A program made the position numbers and the translations under genes. Positions 9,026-18,063 of a stretch of 38,396 bases of DNA are shown in pieces (the stretch's first letter is position 1; the number at the start of each line of letters is the position of its first letter). Below the pieces are notes generated by a model. That model was not told where the DNA came from, searched no databases, and saw nothing but the letters and a program-made list of their open reading frames with translations. Origin of the DNA: Phycisphaerae bacterium (GTDB taxonomy: Bacteria; Planctomycetota; Phycisphaerae; UBA1845; PWPN01); the NCBI GenBank assembly GCA_012729395.1, contig JAAYDF010000051.1, forward strand, positions 1 to 38,396, read 5' to 3'.

Positions 9026-9027
9026 AC

Positions 9028-9591
9028 CTACACCTCGACGAGTCGCAGGATGCGGGCGATCAACTCGTCAATTTGAAATGGCTTTCGTAGGAAGTCATCG
9101 GCTCCGGCCTCGCGGAGCATGGCGATTTCGTCCGGGTCGGCGACCCCGCTGATGATGATGATTCGCGTGGCCGCCATGGTGGGATTGGCTCGGATGGTGC
9201 GGCAGACATGGTTACCGTTCACATCCGGGAGTTTGTAGTCCAAGATGATCACATCGGGCTGAAACTCCTGGGTCAGAAGGCCCGCCTCGTAGCCTCCGCG
9301 AGCCACTCGTACCTCGAATCGTCCATCCCGCTCGAGCAGCTCGACCAGCATCTCGAGTATGGCCTCATCGTCGTCGACCACGAGCACGCGTTTTTTGCCG
9401 GTTTCCAGGTTGTCCAGGGGGATTTGGTTCTCGCGCATGAACTCCAGCAGGCTGTCGCGCGGGATCCGGCGGAAACGGGATCCCGGCACTCGGAATCCTC
9501 TGAGCCGGCCGCTGTCGAAACAGCGGATGACCGTTTGTTGGCTGACTTGGCAGATATCCGCGACTTCGCCGGTCGTGAAAACGCTCTTCAT
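9028..9591 (-). CDS. Response regulator: excisionase/MerR-type HTH fused to receiver
   Basis: A 187-residue protein from ATG 9591; an upstream in-frame GTG at 9645 would add 18 unconserved residues. Residues 3-50 are a winged-HTH of the excisionase/HTH_17 type (FTTGEVADICQVSQQTVIRC, then FRVPGSRFRRIPRDSLLEF). Residues 67-187 are a complete receiver with acidic pocket D73/D74, phosphoacceptor D118 (VIILDYKLPD) and FLRKPF. The order is reversed from the usual receiver-then-effector layout. It is the first gene of the three-gene signalling operon behind the promoter at 9696-9725 and is the most likely output of the HDOD kinase. The DNA target is not known; autoregulation is plausible. Confidence 0.92.
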   Translation of the reverse strand: MKSVFTTGEVADICQVSQQTVIRCFDSGRLRGFRVPGSRFRRIPRDSLLEFMRENQIPLDNLETGKKRVLVVDDDEAILEMLVELLERDGRFEVRVARGGYEAGLLTQEFQPDVIILDYKLPDVNGNHVCRTIRANPTMAATRIIIISGVADPDEIAMLREAGADDFLRKPFQIDELIARILRLVEV

Positions 9592-9695
9592 GATTCGCCT
9601 ACCCAGTACGGTCCCAGAAAATCGTTGAGAACAGGGCGGGTACACCTGGTCCGATATCGAGCCAATTTCTCTATCTTCGCCAGACTTCCCAAACT

Positions 9696-9725
9696 ACTAT
9701 ACCAATCGTCCAGTAAACGTGTCAA
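9696..9725 (-). promoter_or_regulatory. Strong sigma70-type promoter of the signalling operon
   Basis: Read on the minus strand: TTGACA (9725-9720), an 18-nt spacer and TATAGT (9701-9696). A perfect -35 and a five-of-six -10 in an AT-rich pocket. Transcription would start near 9689 and leave a leader of about 98 nt before the HTH-receiver gene. Confidence 0.7.
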
Positions 9726-9776
9726 CTGCATTTTGGCCCTGTTGGTGCTCGGGGGTGACTGGTTGCGGTGTGGTGC

Positions 9777-9804
9777 TTGCGGCTGGCTGAGCAAGCCATA
9801 AAAT
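9777..9804 (+). promoter_or_regulatory. Candidate promoter for gnd
   Basis: TTGCGG (9777-9782), a 16-nt spacer and TAAAAT (9799-9804), 55 nt before the gnd ATG. Each box is a moderate match. It lies divergent from the signalling-operon promoter in the same intergenic space. Confidence 0.4.
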
Positions 9805-9858
9805 GCGCGCCCGTTTGCGGTTGTGGGCTAAGCAAGATCTGACTTGGAGTGGCGGAAT

Positions 9859-11271
9859 ATGGCCAAGCAGCAGGTGGGCTTGATCGGTTTGGACGTCATG
9901 GGCAGCAACCTGGCTCTGAACATTGAGAGCCGGGGCTACACGATGGCGGTGTACAACCGAACGACGGAGAAGACGGACAAGTTCATGGCTGAGCGGGCGG
10001 CGGGTCGTCGGTTTGTGGGTGCCCGCACGCTGCAGGAGTTTGTGGACGCGTTGGAGAAGCCGCGGCGGATCATCTTGATGGTCAAGGCGGGTGGCCCGGT
10101 GGACACGGTGATCGATCAGCTTGTGCCCCTGTTGGACAAGGGCGATCTGATCATCGACGGCGGCAACAGTTTCTTTGAGGACACACGGCGGCGGAACAAG
10201 GCCTTGGGCGAGCAGGGGTTTTTGTTTATCGGTACGGGCGTATCCGGCGGCGAGGAAGGGGCGCTCAAGGGGCCGAGCATCATGCCCGGCGGCCAGAAGG
10301 AGGCGTACGAGCTGATCGCCCCGGTGCTGGTAGCTATCTCAGCGAAGGCACCGCAGGACGGCGCCCCTTGCTGCACGTACATCGGCCCGGACGGGGCCGG
10401 CCACTACGTCAAGATGGTGCACAACGGCATCGAGTACGGCGATATGCAGCTTATTTGCGAGGCGTACTACATTTTGCACAATGCCCTCGGTCTGGACGCC
10501 AAGGCGATGCACGAGGTGTTCACGGCTTGGAACCGCGGCGATCTGAGCAGTTACCTGATTGAGATTACAGCGGACATACTCAAGCGGACGGACGAGGACA
10601 CCGGTCGTCCGCTGGTGGACGTGATTCTGGACAAGGCGGGGCAGAAGGGCACGGGCAAATGGACGAGCGTGTCGGCGCTGGATCTGGGCGTGCCCGCTCC
10701 GACGATTGCCGAGGCGGTGTTTGCCCGGTGCATTTCGGCGATCAAGGAGGAGCGAGTGGCGGCCAGCAAGTTGTTGGCCGGTCCGTCGGCGACCTATCGC
10801 GGCGACAAACAGGCTTTTGTCAAGGCCATCCACGATGCCCTGTATGCCTCCAAGATCTGCTCTTATGCCCAGGGCTTCCAGCTCATGCGGGCGGCCAGTG
10901 CGGAATGCGGCTGGTCCCTGAACTACGGCGAGATCGCGATGATCTGGCGCGGCGGGTGCATCATTCGGGCCCACTTTCTCAATCGCATCAAGGATGCCTA
11001 CGACCGCAAGCCGGACTTGGCCAATCTGCTGCTGGACCCGTATTTCAAGGATATCATCGACCGCAGCCAGGCGAACTGGCGCAAGGTGGTTGCGACGGCG
11101 GCCGAGTTGGGCATTCCTGTCCCGGCGTTCGCGTCCGCGTTGTCGTACTACGACAGCTATCGGCGGGATCGTTTGCCGGCCAACCTGTTGCAGGCCCAGC
11201 GTGATTACTTCGGTGCTCACACCTACCAGCGTGTAGACAAGCCCGGCACGTTCCATACACAGTGGGTGTGA
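9859..11271 (+). CDS. gnd: 6-phosphogluconate dehydrogenase, decarboxylating
   Basis: A 470-residue, full-length long-form enzyme of the oxidative pentose phosphate pathway: 6-phosphogluconate + NADP+ gives ribulose 5-phosphate, CO2 and NADPH in the cytoplasm. The start ATG has GGAG 9 nt upstream. Motifs in order: nucleotide-binding [49 protein letters not shown], the catalytic-site helix [32 protein letters not shown], and the C-terminal [18 protein letters not shown] tail that completes the neighbouring subunit's active site. All catalytic residues appear present. It seems monocistronic; no zwf or pgl lies next to it. Confidence 0.98.
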   Translation: MAKQQVGLIGLDVMGSNLALNIESRGYTMAVYNRTTEKTDKFMAERAAGRRFVGARTLQEFVDALEKPRRIILMVKAGGPVDTVIDQLVPLLDKGDLIIDGGNSFFEDTRRRNKALGEQGFLFIGTGVSGGEEGALKGPSIMPGGQKEAYELIAPVLVAISAKAPQDGAPCCTYIGPDGAGHYVKMVHNGIEYGDMQLICEAYYILHNALGLDAKAMHEVFTAWNRGDLSSYLIEITADILKRTDEDTGRPLVDVILDKAGQKGTGKWTSVSALDLGVPAPTIAEAVFARCISAIKEERVAASKLLAGPSATYRGDKQAFVKAIHDALYASKICSYAQGFQLMRAASAECGWSLNYGEIAMIWRGGCIIRAHFLNRIKDAYDRKPDLANLLLDPYFKDIIDRSQANWRKVVATAAELGIPVPAFASALSYYDSYRRDRLPANLLQAQRDYFGAHTYQRVDKPGTFHTQWV

Positions 11272-11330
11272 CCCAAGAGGGCGTCGCGCCAGCAGGATGT
11301 GGGTTGCCTGGTGTGGACACCCGGCGTGGT

Positions 11331-11354
11331 GTGGCACTGCGTTGTGAGCAGTGC
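11331..11354. repeat. Repeat-1 hairpin, copy A
   Basis: The unit GTGGCACTGC-GTTGTGA-GCAGTGC gives an 8-bp stem (GGCACTGC 11333-11340 with GCAGTGCC 11348-11355) and a 7-nt loop. It is identical to copy B over 24 nt. Confidence 0.85.
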
Positions 11355-11430
11355 CGGGAAGCCTGTCCGTCTTCTACTCCCTCCCGCTCGCTTGCGCTCG
11401 GGGCTCGTTGGCTCGCGTGCGTGCTTTCGT

Positions 11431-11454
11431 GTGGCACTGCGTTGTGAGCAGTGC
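11431..11454. repeat. Repeat-1 hairpin, copy B
   Basis: A 24-nt perfect direct repeat of copy A, starting exactly 100 bp further on. A diverged copy occurs at 22754-22777 and an inverted, shortened one at about 28470-28495. Confidence 0.85.
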
Positions 11455-11576
11455 ATGCGTGTCCCCATGGTGCCCCGCAAGCGTTGCGCACCGCGTCGAG
11501 CCCGGTCGGCAGGGCTCGGCCGAGCTCGCCGAAGTCGGGGGCGACCGCCACGATGGCGAGCGATGGGGGGCGAGAG

Positions 11577-13031
11577 TTACGATGGCGTGTGAGCTTTGGA
11601 TCGGTTGGTGACGTGGTAGACGGCGGCGAGGGTCGCAGTGGTCAGTGTTTGGACGAGGGGGCCGCTGATCCAGTTCGTATGGTTGGTGTCCAGGCTGGCC
11701 AGGAGCAGTCCAGCGGGACTCCACGTCGGCAGGAGCAACGCGTCTCTGGCCTCGCTGCCTCTTTCGGTCGCGGTCCACATCAGATCGAGCAGCGGCGGGA
11801 CACCCCAGGTCAGCACAACCCAGATGGCAATGCAGAAGGTTGGCGCGAATCCCAGCCGGTAAAGCATGCCGAGCAGGTAACGAGCCTGAAGCAGAGCGGT
11901 CACGGTCACGAACAGTGCCGCGGTGAGTAGGGTGGCGTTCGGTAACGGCGACTGCGTCGTGTTGAAGGAGGCCAAGGCCAGGGGCATTAACAGGAGGGTC
12001 GCGGACGCGAGGAGCACGATGAGGACCGGGGCGATGGGATGTGGTTCGAGTGCGGGATCGTTGAGCGTGCGTCGCCGTCGCCATCGTCCCTCTGCCAGGA
12101 CGGCGGCGGCGAGGGGCACGAAGGCCACGATGATGCCGGCCAGGATGGAGGCGACCAAGCGGTAGTCGGTCATCTCTGTGGTCGGCATGCTGGGGAATAT
12201 GGTCAAGCTGGATGCTGAGCTCATACCGCAGATGGAGGCCAGCACCCAAGCGAGGACCAGGGCCATGCCGAGCAGTCTACCGAAGGCGGGCACGTCGTCT
12301 CGGCAGTACCGCCTGGCCGCGGCGAGGAAACACAGGCCCGCGATCATTAGTTGGAGGCATAGCGAAATCAGGTGGATGCCGCTCACTGTAGCTCCACCGG
12401 CCACGATGCCGAAGATACTGCCGCCGAGGACCGGGCCGGCCAGAATCGTCACCCCGGGAAACAGGCTCGCGACAGCTCCGCCGCCCGTGGCCACGAGGAA
12501 CAGAACGCCAATGACCACGCCGAAGGCGTTCTTGCCGAGCACGGACAGCAGAACGCAGACCACCCAGACACAGGCGGCGAACAAGCCGAGGACGAGGTTG
12601 ACGCCGACCCAGTCGACGATGCGATATCCGCCCGTGGCGGCCGTGCCCAGCCCGAGGCAGAATGTGGCTGCGGACAGGGATATGGCCTGAACAGTCGGGC
12701 CGGTCAGGTAGCCGACCACTGCCGTCACTCCGGTCATGGGCATGAGGCGGTGTGATTCGATCATGCCGGTGTCGATGTCCTTGCGTACGGCGTTGCGGAT
12801 CACGGACGGGGCCAGCAGAAGGAGGATGCCGGCCTGCAAACCGAGCAGGATCATCGTCCACGTGGCGAGAATCTGGGGTACGGAGGAGGGGTCCATGCGC
12901 GTGCTGATGAGGATGAGTCCGCCGATGATCGCGATGTAGAGAGCCAGCACGCTCAGCAGATTTCGCGGTCCGCCCTTGAGGCGGAACTGGCTCCAGGCCA
13001 AGGCGTTGTCTGGTCCCAGCAGTGTTCCCAT
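11577..13031 (-). CDS. ABC-2-type transporter permease
   Basis: A 484-residue protein with about twelve hydrophobic segments, in two halves joined by a basic cytoplasmic loop (EGRWRRRRTLNDPALEP, about residue 315). The N-terminal SQFRLKGGPRNLL and KDIDTGMIESHRLMPMTG segments resemble ABC-2 membrane subunits. Its ATG abuts the stop of the ATPase gene directly, which makes the two a transporter. The substrate cannot be told: no accessory gene is present. It ends in a repeat-bearing intergenic region shared with gnd. Confidence 0.88.
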   Translation of the reverse strand: MGTLLGPDNALAWSQFRLKGGPRNLLSVLALYIAIIGGLILISTRMDPSSVPQILATWTMILLGLQAGILLLLAPSVIRNAVRKDIDTGMIESHRLMPMTGVTAVVGYLTGPTVQAISLSAATFCLGLGTAATGGYRIVDWVGVNLVLGLFAACVWVVCVLLSVLGKNAFGVVIGVLFLVATGGGAVASLFPGVTILAGPVLGGSIFGIVAGGATVSGIHLISLCLQLMIAGLCFLAAARRYCRDDVPAFGRLLGMALVLAWVLASICGMSSASSLTIFPSMPTTEMTDYRLVASILAGIIVAFVPLAAAVLAEGRWRRRRTLNDPALEPHPIAPVLIVLLASATLLLMPLALASFNTTQSPLPNATLLTAALFVTVTALLQARYLLGMLYRLGFAPTFCIAIWVVLTWGVPPLLDLMWTATERGSEARDALLLPTWSPAGLLLASLDTNHTNWISGPLVQTLTTATLAAVYHVTNRSKAHTPS

Positions 13032-13991
13032 TTAATCCACCTGCCGAATACCGGCCCGCAGATAGGCCTCTTCCAGGTCCGCCCGGTGAGGCCAGAACGC
13101 GGCGATGGGCACGTTTCGTCTGACAAGTTGGGCGATCAGGGCGGCGACCTTCTGGCGATCCTGGCTGTATTCGATGGTCACGCGCTCGCCGTTGATGGCC
13201 ACGGCAGTCAGGTCGGGTATATCTGCGAACAAGTCGGCCAGCCCGGCGACATGCTCGGCCAGGAGCATAGAGTATCGGCAGCGTTCGCCATCGGATCCGG
13301 CGGCCACCTCGGTCACCGTGCCGAACTGTACGATTTGTCCCTGGGCCATGATCGCGATATGCGAGCAGTACTCGTTCATATCCGCGAGGATATGCGAAGA
13401 GACGATCAGGGCTTTGCCCTGTTCGCGGAGATTGCAGAGCAACTGGCGGAATTGGACCCGCCCGGCTGGGTCGAGCCCCGCGGCGGGCTCATCCAGCAGG
13501 ATGACCTGCGGGTTGGGCAGCATGGTGCGGGCGATGCCGATTCGTTGCCTCATGCCACGTGAGAGGGTTTTGAGCTTCTGGTCCGCCTTCTCGGTAAGCC
13601 ATACCTGATCGAGCCAGAAGGCGATGCGGTCGTCCAGCTCAGACCGATCGAGGTCGTAGGCCTTGCCGATGAACTTGAGGAATTCGCGGACGGTGAGGCC
13701 CTCGTAGACCGGGGGCGTATCGGGGGTGAAGCCGACGAGGCGTTTGAGGTGGTAGGCTTGCGGGTTGATATCCTCGCCTGTGACGGCCACCCGTCCGCAC
13801 GCCAGCGGTTGCAGGCCGGCGATGGCTCGAAGCAGTGTTGTCTTGCCCGCCCCGTTGGGCCCGATGAGCCCGAGCAGGCAGGCGCCGGCCAACTCGAAGG
13901 ATACGTCGTGCACCGCGACCAGTCGGCCGAACTCGACGCGGACGCGTTCCAGCCTCAGCAGGGGTGCGGATTGTTCAGGTGTCTCGCTCAT
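13032..13991 (-). CDS. ABC transporter ATP-binding protein
   Basis: A 319-residue ATPase of the ABC-2 exporter class. Visible: Walker A GPNGAGKTT, Q-loop region near GFTPDTPPVYEGLTVREFL, signature LSRGMRQR, Walker B VILLDEPAAGLDP, and switch SSH. The Q of the Q-loop seems replaced (GFTPD rather than GYLPQ or GFTPQ), which is seen in parts of this subfamily. A C-terminal extension of about 90 residues follows the core, as in Ccm/Nos/gliding-type ATPases. It is followed without a gap by the permease gene. Only weak Shine-Dalgarno similarity precedes the ATG. Confidence 0.93.
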   Translation of the reverse strand: MSETPEQSAPLLRLERVRVEFGRLVAVHDVSFELAGACLLGLIGPNGAGKTTLLRAIAGLQPLACGRVAVTGEDINPQAYHLKRLVGFTPDTPPVYEGLTVREFLKFIGKAYDLDRSELDDRIAFWLDQVWLTEKADQKLKTLSRGMRQRIGIARTMLPNPQVILLDEPAAGLDPAGRVQFRQLLCNLREQGKALIVSSHILADMNEYCSHIAIMAQGQIVQFGTVTEVAAGSDGERCRYSMLLAEHVAGLADLFADIPDLTAVAINGERVTIEYSQDRQKVAALIAQLVRRNVPIAAFWPHRADLEEAYLRAGIRQVD

Positions 13992-14473
13992 ATGTGCCCG
14001 TCCGTCTGGGCCAGTGCGGAGTGTAGCATATTCCAGATGGTTTGCCTAGATGGTTATCACCGGGAGAGGCGAGGAGTCCGAGTTCTTTCGAGATACTACA
14101 GTGGCCAGCCAGTGGTGGGGGGGCATGGGTCAGCACACACGTCTTGAAGGTCCAGCAGAGCACGCGCCAGGCCCGACGGTCACGCCGGGTTTGCTGAGCG
14201 TGCTCGGTAACTGCGCGACCCCGATTCACCGGGGTTCTCGATAGGTGGCTTAGGTCATGGAGCCCAAGAATGTGGCGATCGGGTCAACCCAGACAACGAG
14301 AACCTCGCGAAGGCAGGCTGGACCATGGGAGCGGGTGAAGCCAACCCGCGCGGCATGAGTGCCGGACCTGGCGCGCACGAAGCAGTATCCACCGGGGGTG
14401 CTAAACGCGTCCGTGCAAGCCCCACACACCGCGAGGGCATTGCGACTCGGCGTATTGGGGGTGGCACGGTATC
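13992..14473. other. Intergenic region between divergent genes
   Basis: Separates the divergent ABC-ATPase and DUF115 genes. It holds repeat-2 copy A (14218-14308) and a short G-run. Upstream of the DUF115 ATG a GGTATCAT could serve as a -10 box, but no -35 is convincing. Confidence 0.6.
14218..14308. repeat. Repeat-2 stem-loop, copy A
   Basis: A small hairpin (ACCCCG/CGGGGT around ATTCAC, 14218-14235) merges into a long stem formed by 14230-14242 and 14295-14308 (11 Watson-Crick pairs, one wobble, one mismatch) around a 52-nt loop. Copy B at 23000-23090 has the same plan and similar sequence. Confidence 0.7.
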
Positions 14474-16420
14474 ATGTGCGGCGTGAGCGTGGCTCCGTTT
14501 CATTCCAGTGCGTCCGGCACCGACGAGTTCTACTCGCGGAATATGGCGGCGTTGTTTCGCTGCGATATGCGGCTAGCCCAGCTCATCGATGAGTGCGAGC
14601 CGGACGGTTCGGTCGTGGTCGAGCCCTCGCGTCGGGGACCGGCGACGGTATCCGTTGCGTTGCCGGGCACGGATCGGCGCGTTTACCTGCATAGCCGGGT
14701 TGACCCCGAGTCGGAGGCCCGGCAATTCGCCGACCACGTCAAGATCGACAAGGCTCTGTGTCTGGTCGTGGCAGGTTTCGGCCTGGGGCATCACCTGAAG
14801 GCCTTGGCTGCCAAGCAGACGGGCGACGCTTTTCTCGTGGTCACGGAGCCTAACCTGCAACTGCTGAGAGCGGCGTTCGAGACGGTGGACTTGACGGATT
14901 TGTTCGTGGGTCGGCGTTGTCTGATTCTTACGCATACCGACAAGGGTCGCATTCAGAGCATTCTCGAACCGAACAACACGTTGATGATGCTGGGCACGCA
15001 GTTTGTCAGCCACGCGGCCTCCGAGCGTGTGGGCGGCGAGTTTCACAAGCGGATGCGGCAGGTCATTGCCGATCATATCACCTTCTGCCGCATGAGTCTG
15101 GTGACGCTGGTTGCCAACTCGCGGATCACCTGCCGCAACATCGTGAATAACCTGCCGACGTTTCTGTCCACGCCGCCCATCAACGTGTTGCGTGATCGGT
15201 TCAAAGGCATGCCCGGCGTGGTGATCGCCGCGGGTCCATCGCTTCATCGCCAGTTGGATCAGCTCGTGAGTCTCAAGGGGCGGGCGGTGCTGATAGCCGT
15301 GCAGACGGTATTCAAGACGTTGCTGGAGCGCGGGGTGTCGCCGGATTTTGTGACCTCGCTGGATTACCACGAGATGTCGAGGCGGTTTTTCGAGGACTTG
15401 CCGGCGTTGCCGCAAACTCATCTGGTGGTCGAGCCGAAAGCGACGTGGCACGTTCTGGACACCTACGGTGGGCCGATTTCGGTGCTGGGCAACACATTTG
15501 CCGGGCTGTGTCTGGGGGAGAAGCTGGCGGCTCGGGACGGGCTCAAGGCGGGGGCGACCGTGGCCCATCTGTCTTTCTATCTGGCGGTGTACATGGGCTG
15601 CGATCCGATCGTTCTGGTCGGGCAGGATCTGGCCTATACGAACCATGTTTACTACACGCCCGGGGTGGCGATGCACGGCCTGTGGCGACCGCAGCTCAAT
15701 CGTTTCTGCACGATGGAGATGATGGAATGGGAGCGTATCGCCCGCAGCCGCCCGATTTTGATGAAGGTCAAGGATCTCCACGGCCGCGATGTGTACACGG
15801 ATGAGCAGCTCTTCACTTACCTGCAGCAGTTCGAGGGCGATTTCGCGACGGTGCCCGGTCGGGTGATTGACGCGACGGAGGGCGGCGTGCGTAAGGCGGG
15901 GACCCGGGTGATGCCCCTGCGCGAAGTGATGGAGGAGTACTGCACGGCTGAGATTCCGCCCGAGCGATTCGCGTATCTGCGCGAGCTGCGTTGGCATGAT
16001 CCTTCGCGTTTGGAGGCGGGCAGGAAGGAGCTGGCTTCTCGGATGGAGGAGGTCGACCGCATGGCCGACACCTGCCGCCGGATGATGGCGGTGCTTGAGG
16101 AGCTGGAGGGTTTGTTGGATCGGCCAGCGGAGTTCAATCGTCGCATCGCCCGAGTGGACGCGTTGCGGCTGGAGGTGCAGGCCCAGGAGCGGACTTATCA
16201 ACTGATCAGCTCGGTTGCCCAGCAGGCGGAGTTGCAGCGTTTCAGCACGGATCGGCGATTGAAGCATGCGGGGGCTGAGGGGGTCGAGCTTGCCCGCGGG
16301 CAGCTCGAGCGTGACAAGCAGTTTGTGGGGGCGATCATCGAGGGTGCGGATGTTCTGAAGGAGATTCTGCGGGGCGGTCTGGAACGATTGGACGAGGCTG
16401 CCCGGCGGGCTGCGACATGA
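14474..16420 (+). CDS. DUF115 / motility-associated (Maf-type) glycosyltransferase-like protein
   Basis: A 648-residue protein. The central region has the DUF115 hallmarks: VVIAAGPSLHRQLDQL (about 251), LIAVQTVFKTLLERGVSPDFVTSLDY, and VLVGQDLAYTNHVYY (about 382). The family includes Maf-type flagellin glycosyltransferases and MptE-like pyrophosphokinase-fold enzymes, so transfer of a nucleotide-activated sugar is a reasonable inference. The N-terminal part (about 40-200) has a second, more divergent alpha/beta unit (VVAGFGLGHHLKAL). The last 130 residues are helical and charged. Its TGA overlaps the ATG of the next gene (ATGA), so the two proteins are made together. No flagellin gene is in the window. 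The start lacks a good Shine-Dalgarno. Confidence 0.85.
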   Translation: MCGVSVAPFHSSASGTDEFYSRNMAALFRCDMRLAQLIDECEPDGSVVVEPSRRGPATVSVALPGTDRRVYLHSRVDPESEARQFADHVKIDKALCLVVAGFGLGHHLKALAAKQTGDAFLVVTEPNLQLLRAAFETVDLTDLFVGRRCLILTHTDKGRIQSILEPNNTLMMLGTQFVSHAASERVGGEFHKRMRQVIADHITFCRMSLVTLVANSRITCRNIVNNLPTFLSTPPINVLRDRFKGMPGVVIAAGPSLHRQLDQLVSLKGRAVLIAVQTVFKTLLERGVSPDFVTSLDYHEMSRRFFEDLPALPQTHLVVEPKATWHVLDTYGGPISVLGNTFAGLCLGEKLAARDGLKAGATVAHLSFYLAVYMGCDPIVLVGQDLAYTNHVYYTPGVAMHGLWRPQLNRFCTMEMMEWERIARSRPILMKVKDLHGRDVYTDEQLFTYLQQFEGDFATVPGRVIDATEGGVRKAGTRVMPLREVMEEYCTAEIPPERFAYLRELRWHDPSRLEAGRKELASRMEEVDRMADTCRRMMAVLEELEGLLDRPAEFNRRIARVDALRLEVQAQERTYQLISSVAQQAELQRFSTDRRLKHAGAEGVELARGQLERDKQFVGAIIEGADVLKEILRGGLERLDEAARRAAT

Positions 16421-18063
16421 AAGTCATTGCCGCGATCAGTGCTGACTTCGATCATGGTGCTCTGGGCACGTCCGCTCGGCTGGAGGCGGATCTGCGGGGC
16501 GAGACAGTCTTGCGGCGGACGCTGCGGCGCGTGTTGCAGAGTCGCGGGCTGGCCGGTGTACATTTGGTCGTGCCCACAGCCCAGGCGGAGCGAGCGGCGC
16601 GGGCGGCGGCGGGTTTAGCGGTGCAAATCGAAACGCACGATGCCGCTCCGGTGCCGTGGGGCGCGTATGTGCGCAGTGCCCGCAAGTGGTCGATGGATGC
16701 CTGGCGAGGCGGGTTGAGTGGTGCGTCGGTGTTCGATGAGTCGCTGGATCCGTGGGTGCTTGACGGGCTGGCCGGCAGGGAGGCCGTCGACGGCATCGTG
16801 GATATCCCCGCGTCAGCCTGCCTGCTGGATCCGACGTTGCTTGATGCCATGATTGCGCATTACGAAGGCGTGCACGAGGATGTGCGGATGACCTTTACGC
16901 AGTCGGCACCGGGCTTGTCGGCGGCCATCTACGCTCCCTCGTTGTTGGCCGACTTGGTCAAGGCCGTGCAACCCATCGGGCGCACCATGGCCTTCAACCC
17001 GGCCGACATACGCAAGGACATGATCATGCTTCCCTGCTTCTATCCGCCGCACTCGGACGTTCGGCGGGCATTTGGGCGATGCCTGGCGGATACGGGGATG
17101 GCGTTTGATCGTGTCGCGAGGATTGTCGATCACGGGGCGGCGACGGGCGGAGAGGATAGCCTGGATGCGTTTCGTGTTTCGCAGTGGCTGTTGGAGCACC
17201 GTCTGCAGGCGTGCGGGGATCTGCCGGCCGAGGTGGAGATCGAGCTGACCACGGACGATCCGTTGCCCGGCAGCACGCTGCGTCCGCGTGGGTCGGCGGT
17301 GGAGAGACGCGGGCCGATGGATGAGAGCCTCTTTGCTCGACTGGTGGCGGAGCTGGCTGGGCGGGATGATCTGCGCGTTGTTCTAGGCGGTTTTGGTGAT
17401 CCGCTGATGCACCCGGAGTGGCCGCGATGGGTGCGGCTGTGTCGGGAGGCGGGCGTGTTCGCTCTCGCGGTTCGCACGCCCGCGGTGCATCTCGATGATG
17501 CCGCCGTGTCGGCTTTGCTCGATGCTCGGGTGGATGTGTTGAATGTACTGCTCGACGCCGCGACGGCGGAGACCTATCTTCGGGTGCACCAGGCGGATTA
17601 CTTTGACCGCGTGCTGGCCAACATCGATCGGCTGACCGAGGCTCATCGGCAGCGCGGGCAGCCTCAGCCGCTGGTGGTCTGCGAGATGATGAAGACGCAC
17701 GCGACGATGGACGAGATCGAGGTATTCTACGATCACTGGCTTCGGAAGACGGGCACGGCGGTGCTGTCGGGCCCGAGCGACTATGCCGGTGAGTGGGCGG
17801 ATCTGGCGGTGATGAACATGGCCCCGCCGAACCGCGCGCCCTGCGAGCGGCTGCACGCACGGGCGTCGGTGTTGGCCGACGGGCGGGTGCTGTTGTGCGA
17901 TCAAGACTACAACGGCAGGCATGCGATCGGCTCGCTGACCGACGCGTCTCTGTCCGCTCTGTGGACGGGCCCGGCCATGACTGCCGCGCGCCAGGCCCAA
18001 GCCGCCGGTCAATACGATGCACTTCCGCTATGCCCCGTCTGTCGCGAGTGGCACCGTCCGTGA
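16417..18063 (+). CDS. Nucleotidyltransferase-like + degenerate radical-SAM + SPASM protein
   Basis: A 548-residue fusion. Residues 1-240 resemble a GT-A/nucleotidyltransferase fold (GETVLRRTLRRVLQ, VDGIVDIPASACLLDPTLLDAMI). Residues about 270-450 look like a radical-SAM barrel: the strand-1 start VEIELTT and GGFGDPLMHPEW (the usual GGGEPLLHP, about 323). The position of the CxxxCxxC cluster motif instead reads DDPLPGSTLRP, with no cysteine. The C-terminal SPASM region keeps its cysteines (CERLHARAS... LLCDQDYNG ... LCPVC). This layout recalls the spiro-SPASM family of spirochaetes as I remember it. It is translated by ATGA overlap with the DUF115 gene, which implies joint action, perhaps in surface-glycan or flagellar glycosylation chemistry. 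The role of the SPASM cluster without the radical-SAM cluster is open. Confidence 0.85.
   Translation: MKVIAAISADFDHGALGTSARLEADLRGETVLRRTLRRVLQSRGLAGVHLVVPTAQAERAARAAAGLAVQIETHDAAPVPWGAYVRSARKWSMDAWRGGLSGASVFDESLDPWVLDGLAGREAVDGIVDIPASACLLDPTLLDAMIAHYEGVHEDVRMTFTQSAPGLSAAIYAPSLLADLVKAVQPIGRTMAFNPADIRKDMIMLPCFYPPHSDVRRAFGRCLADTGMAFDRVARIVDHGAATGGEDSLDAFRVSQWLLEHRLQACGDLPAEVEIELTTDDPLPGSTLRPRGSAVERRGPMDESLFARLVAELAGRDDLRVVLGGFGDPLMHPEWPRWVRLCREAGVFALAVRTPAVHLDDAAVSALLDARVDVLNVLLDAATAETYLRVHQADYFDRVLANIDRLTEAHRQRGQPQPLVVCEMMKTHATMDEIEVFYDHWLRKTGTAVLSGPSDYAGEWADLAVMNMAPPNRAPCERLHARASVLADGRVLLCDQDYNGRHAIGSLTDASLSALWTGPAMTAARQAQAAGQYDALPLCPVCREWHRP

Larger units (their letters stand above)
11272..11576. 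other. Intergenic region with repeat family 1
   Basis: Spans the ends of gnd and the convergent ABC permease gene. It holds two copies of the repeat-1 hairpin exactly 100 bp apart, and downstream a GCCCGGTCGGC...GGGCGACCGCC stretch that resembles the second half of the repeat-1 composites at about 22.85 kb and 27.07 kb. No gene, and no clean T-tract terminator, is seen. Confidence 0.7.

Noticed and set aside
11331-11454. CRISPR array
   Set aside because: Only two hairpins 100 bp apart, with no regular spacer series and no cas genes in the window.
14573-16267. 564-codon minus-strand frame opposite the DUF115 gene
   Set aside because: Composition typical of an antisense shadow (His, Arg, Gln and Leu rich), no motif, and the plus strand encodes a recognised family.
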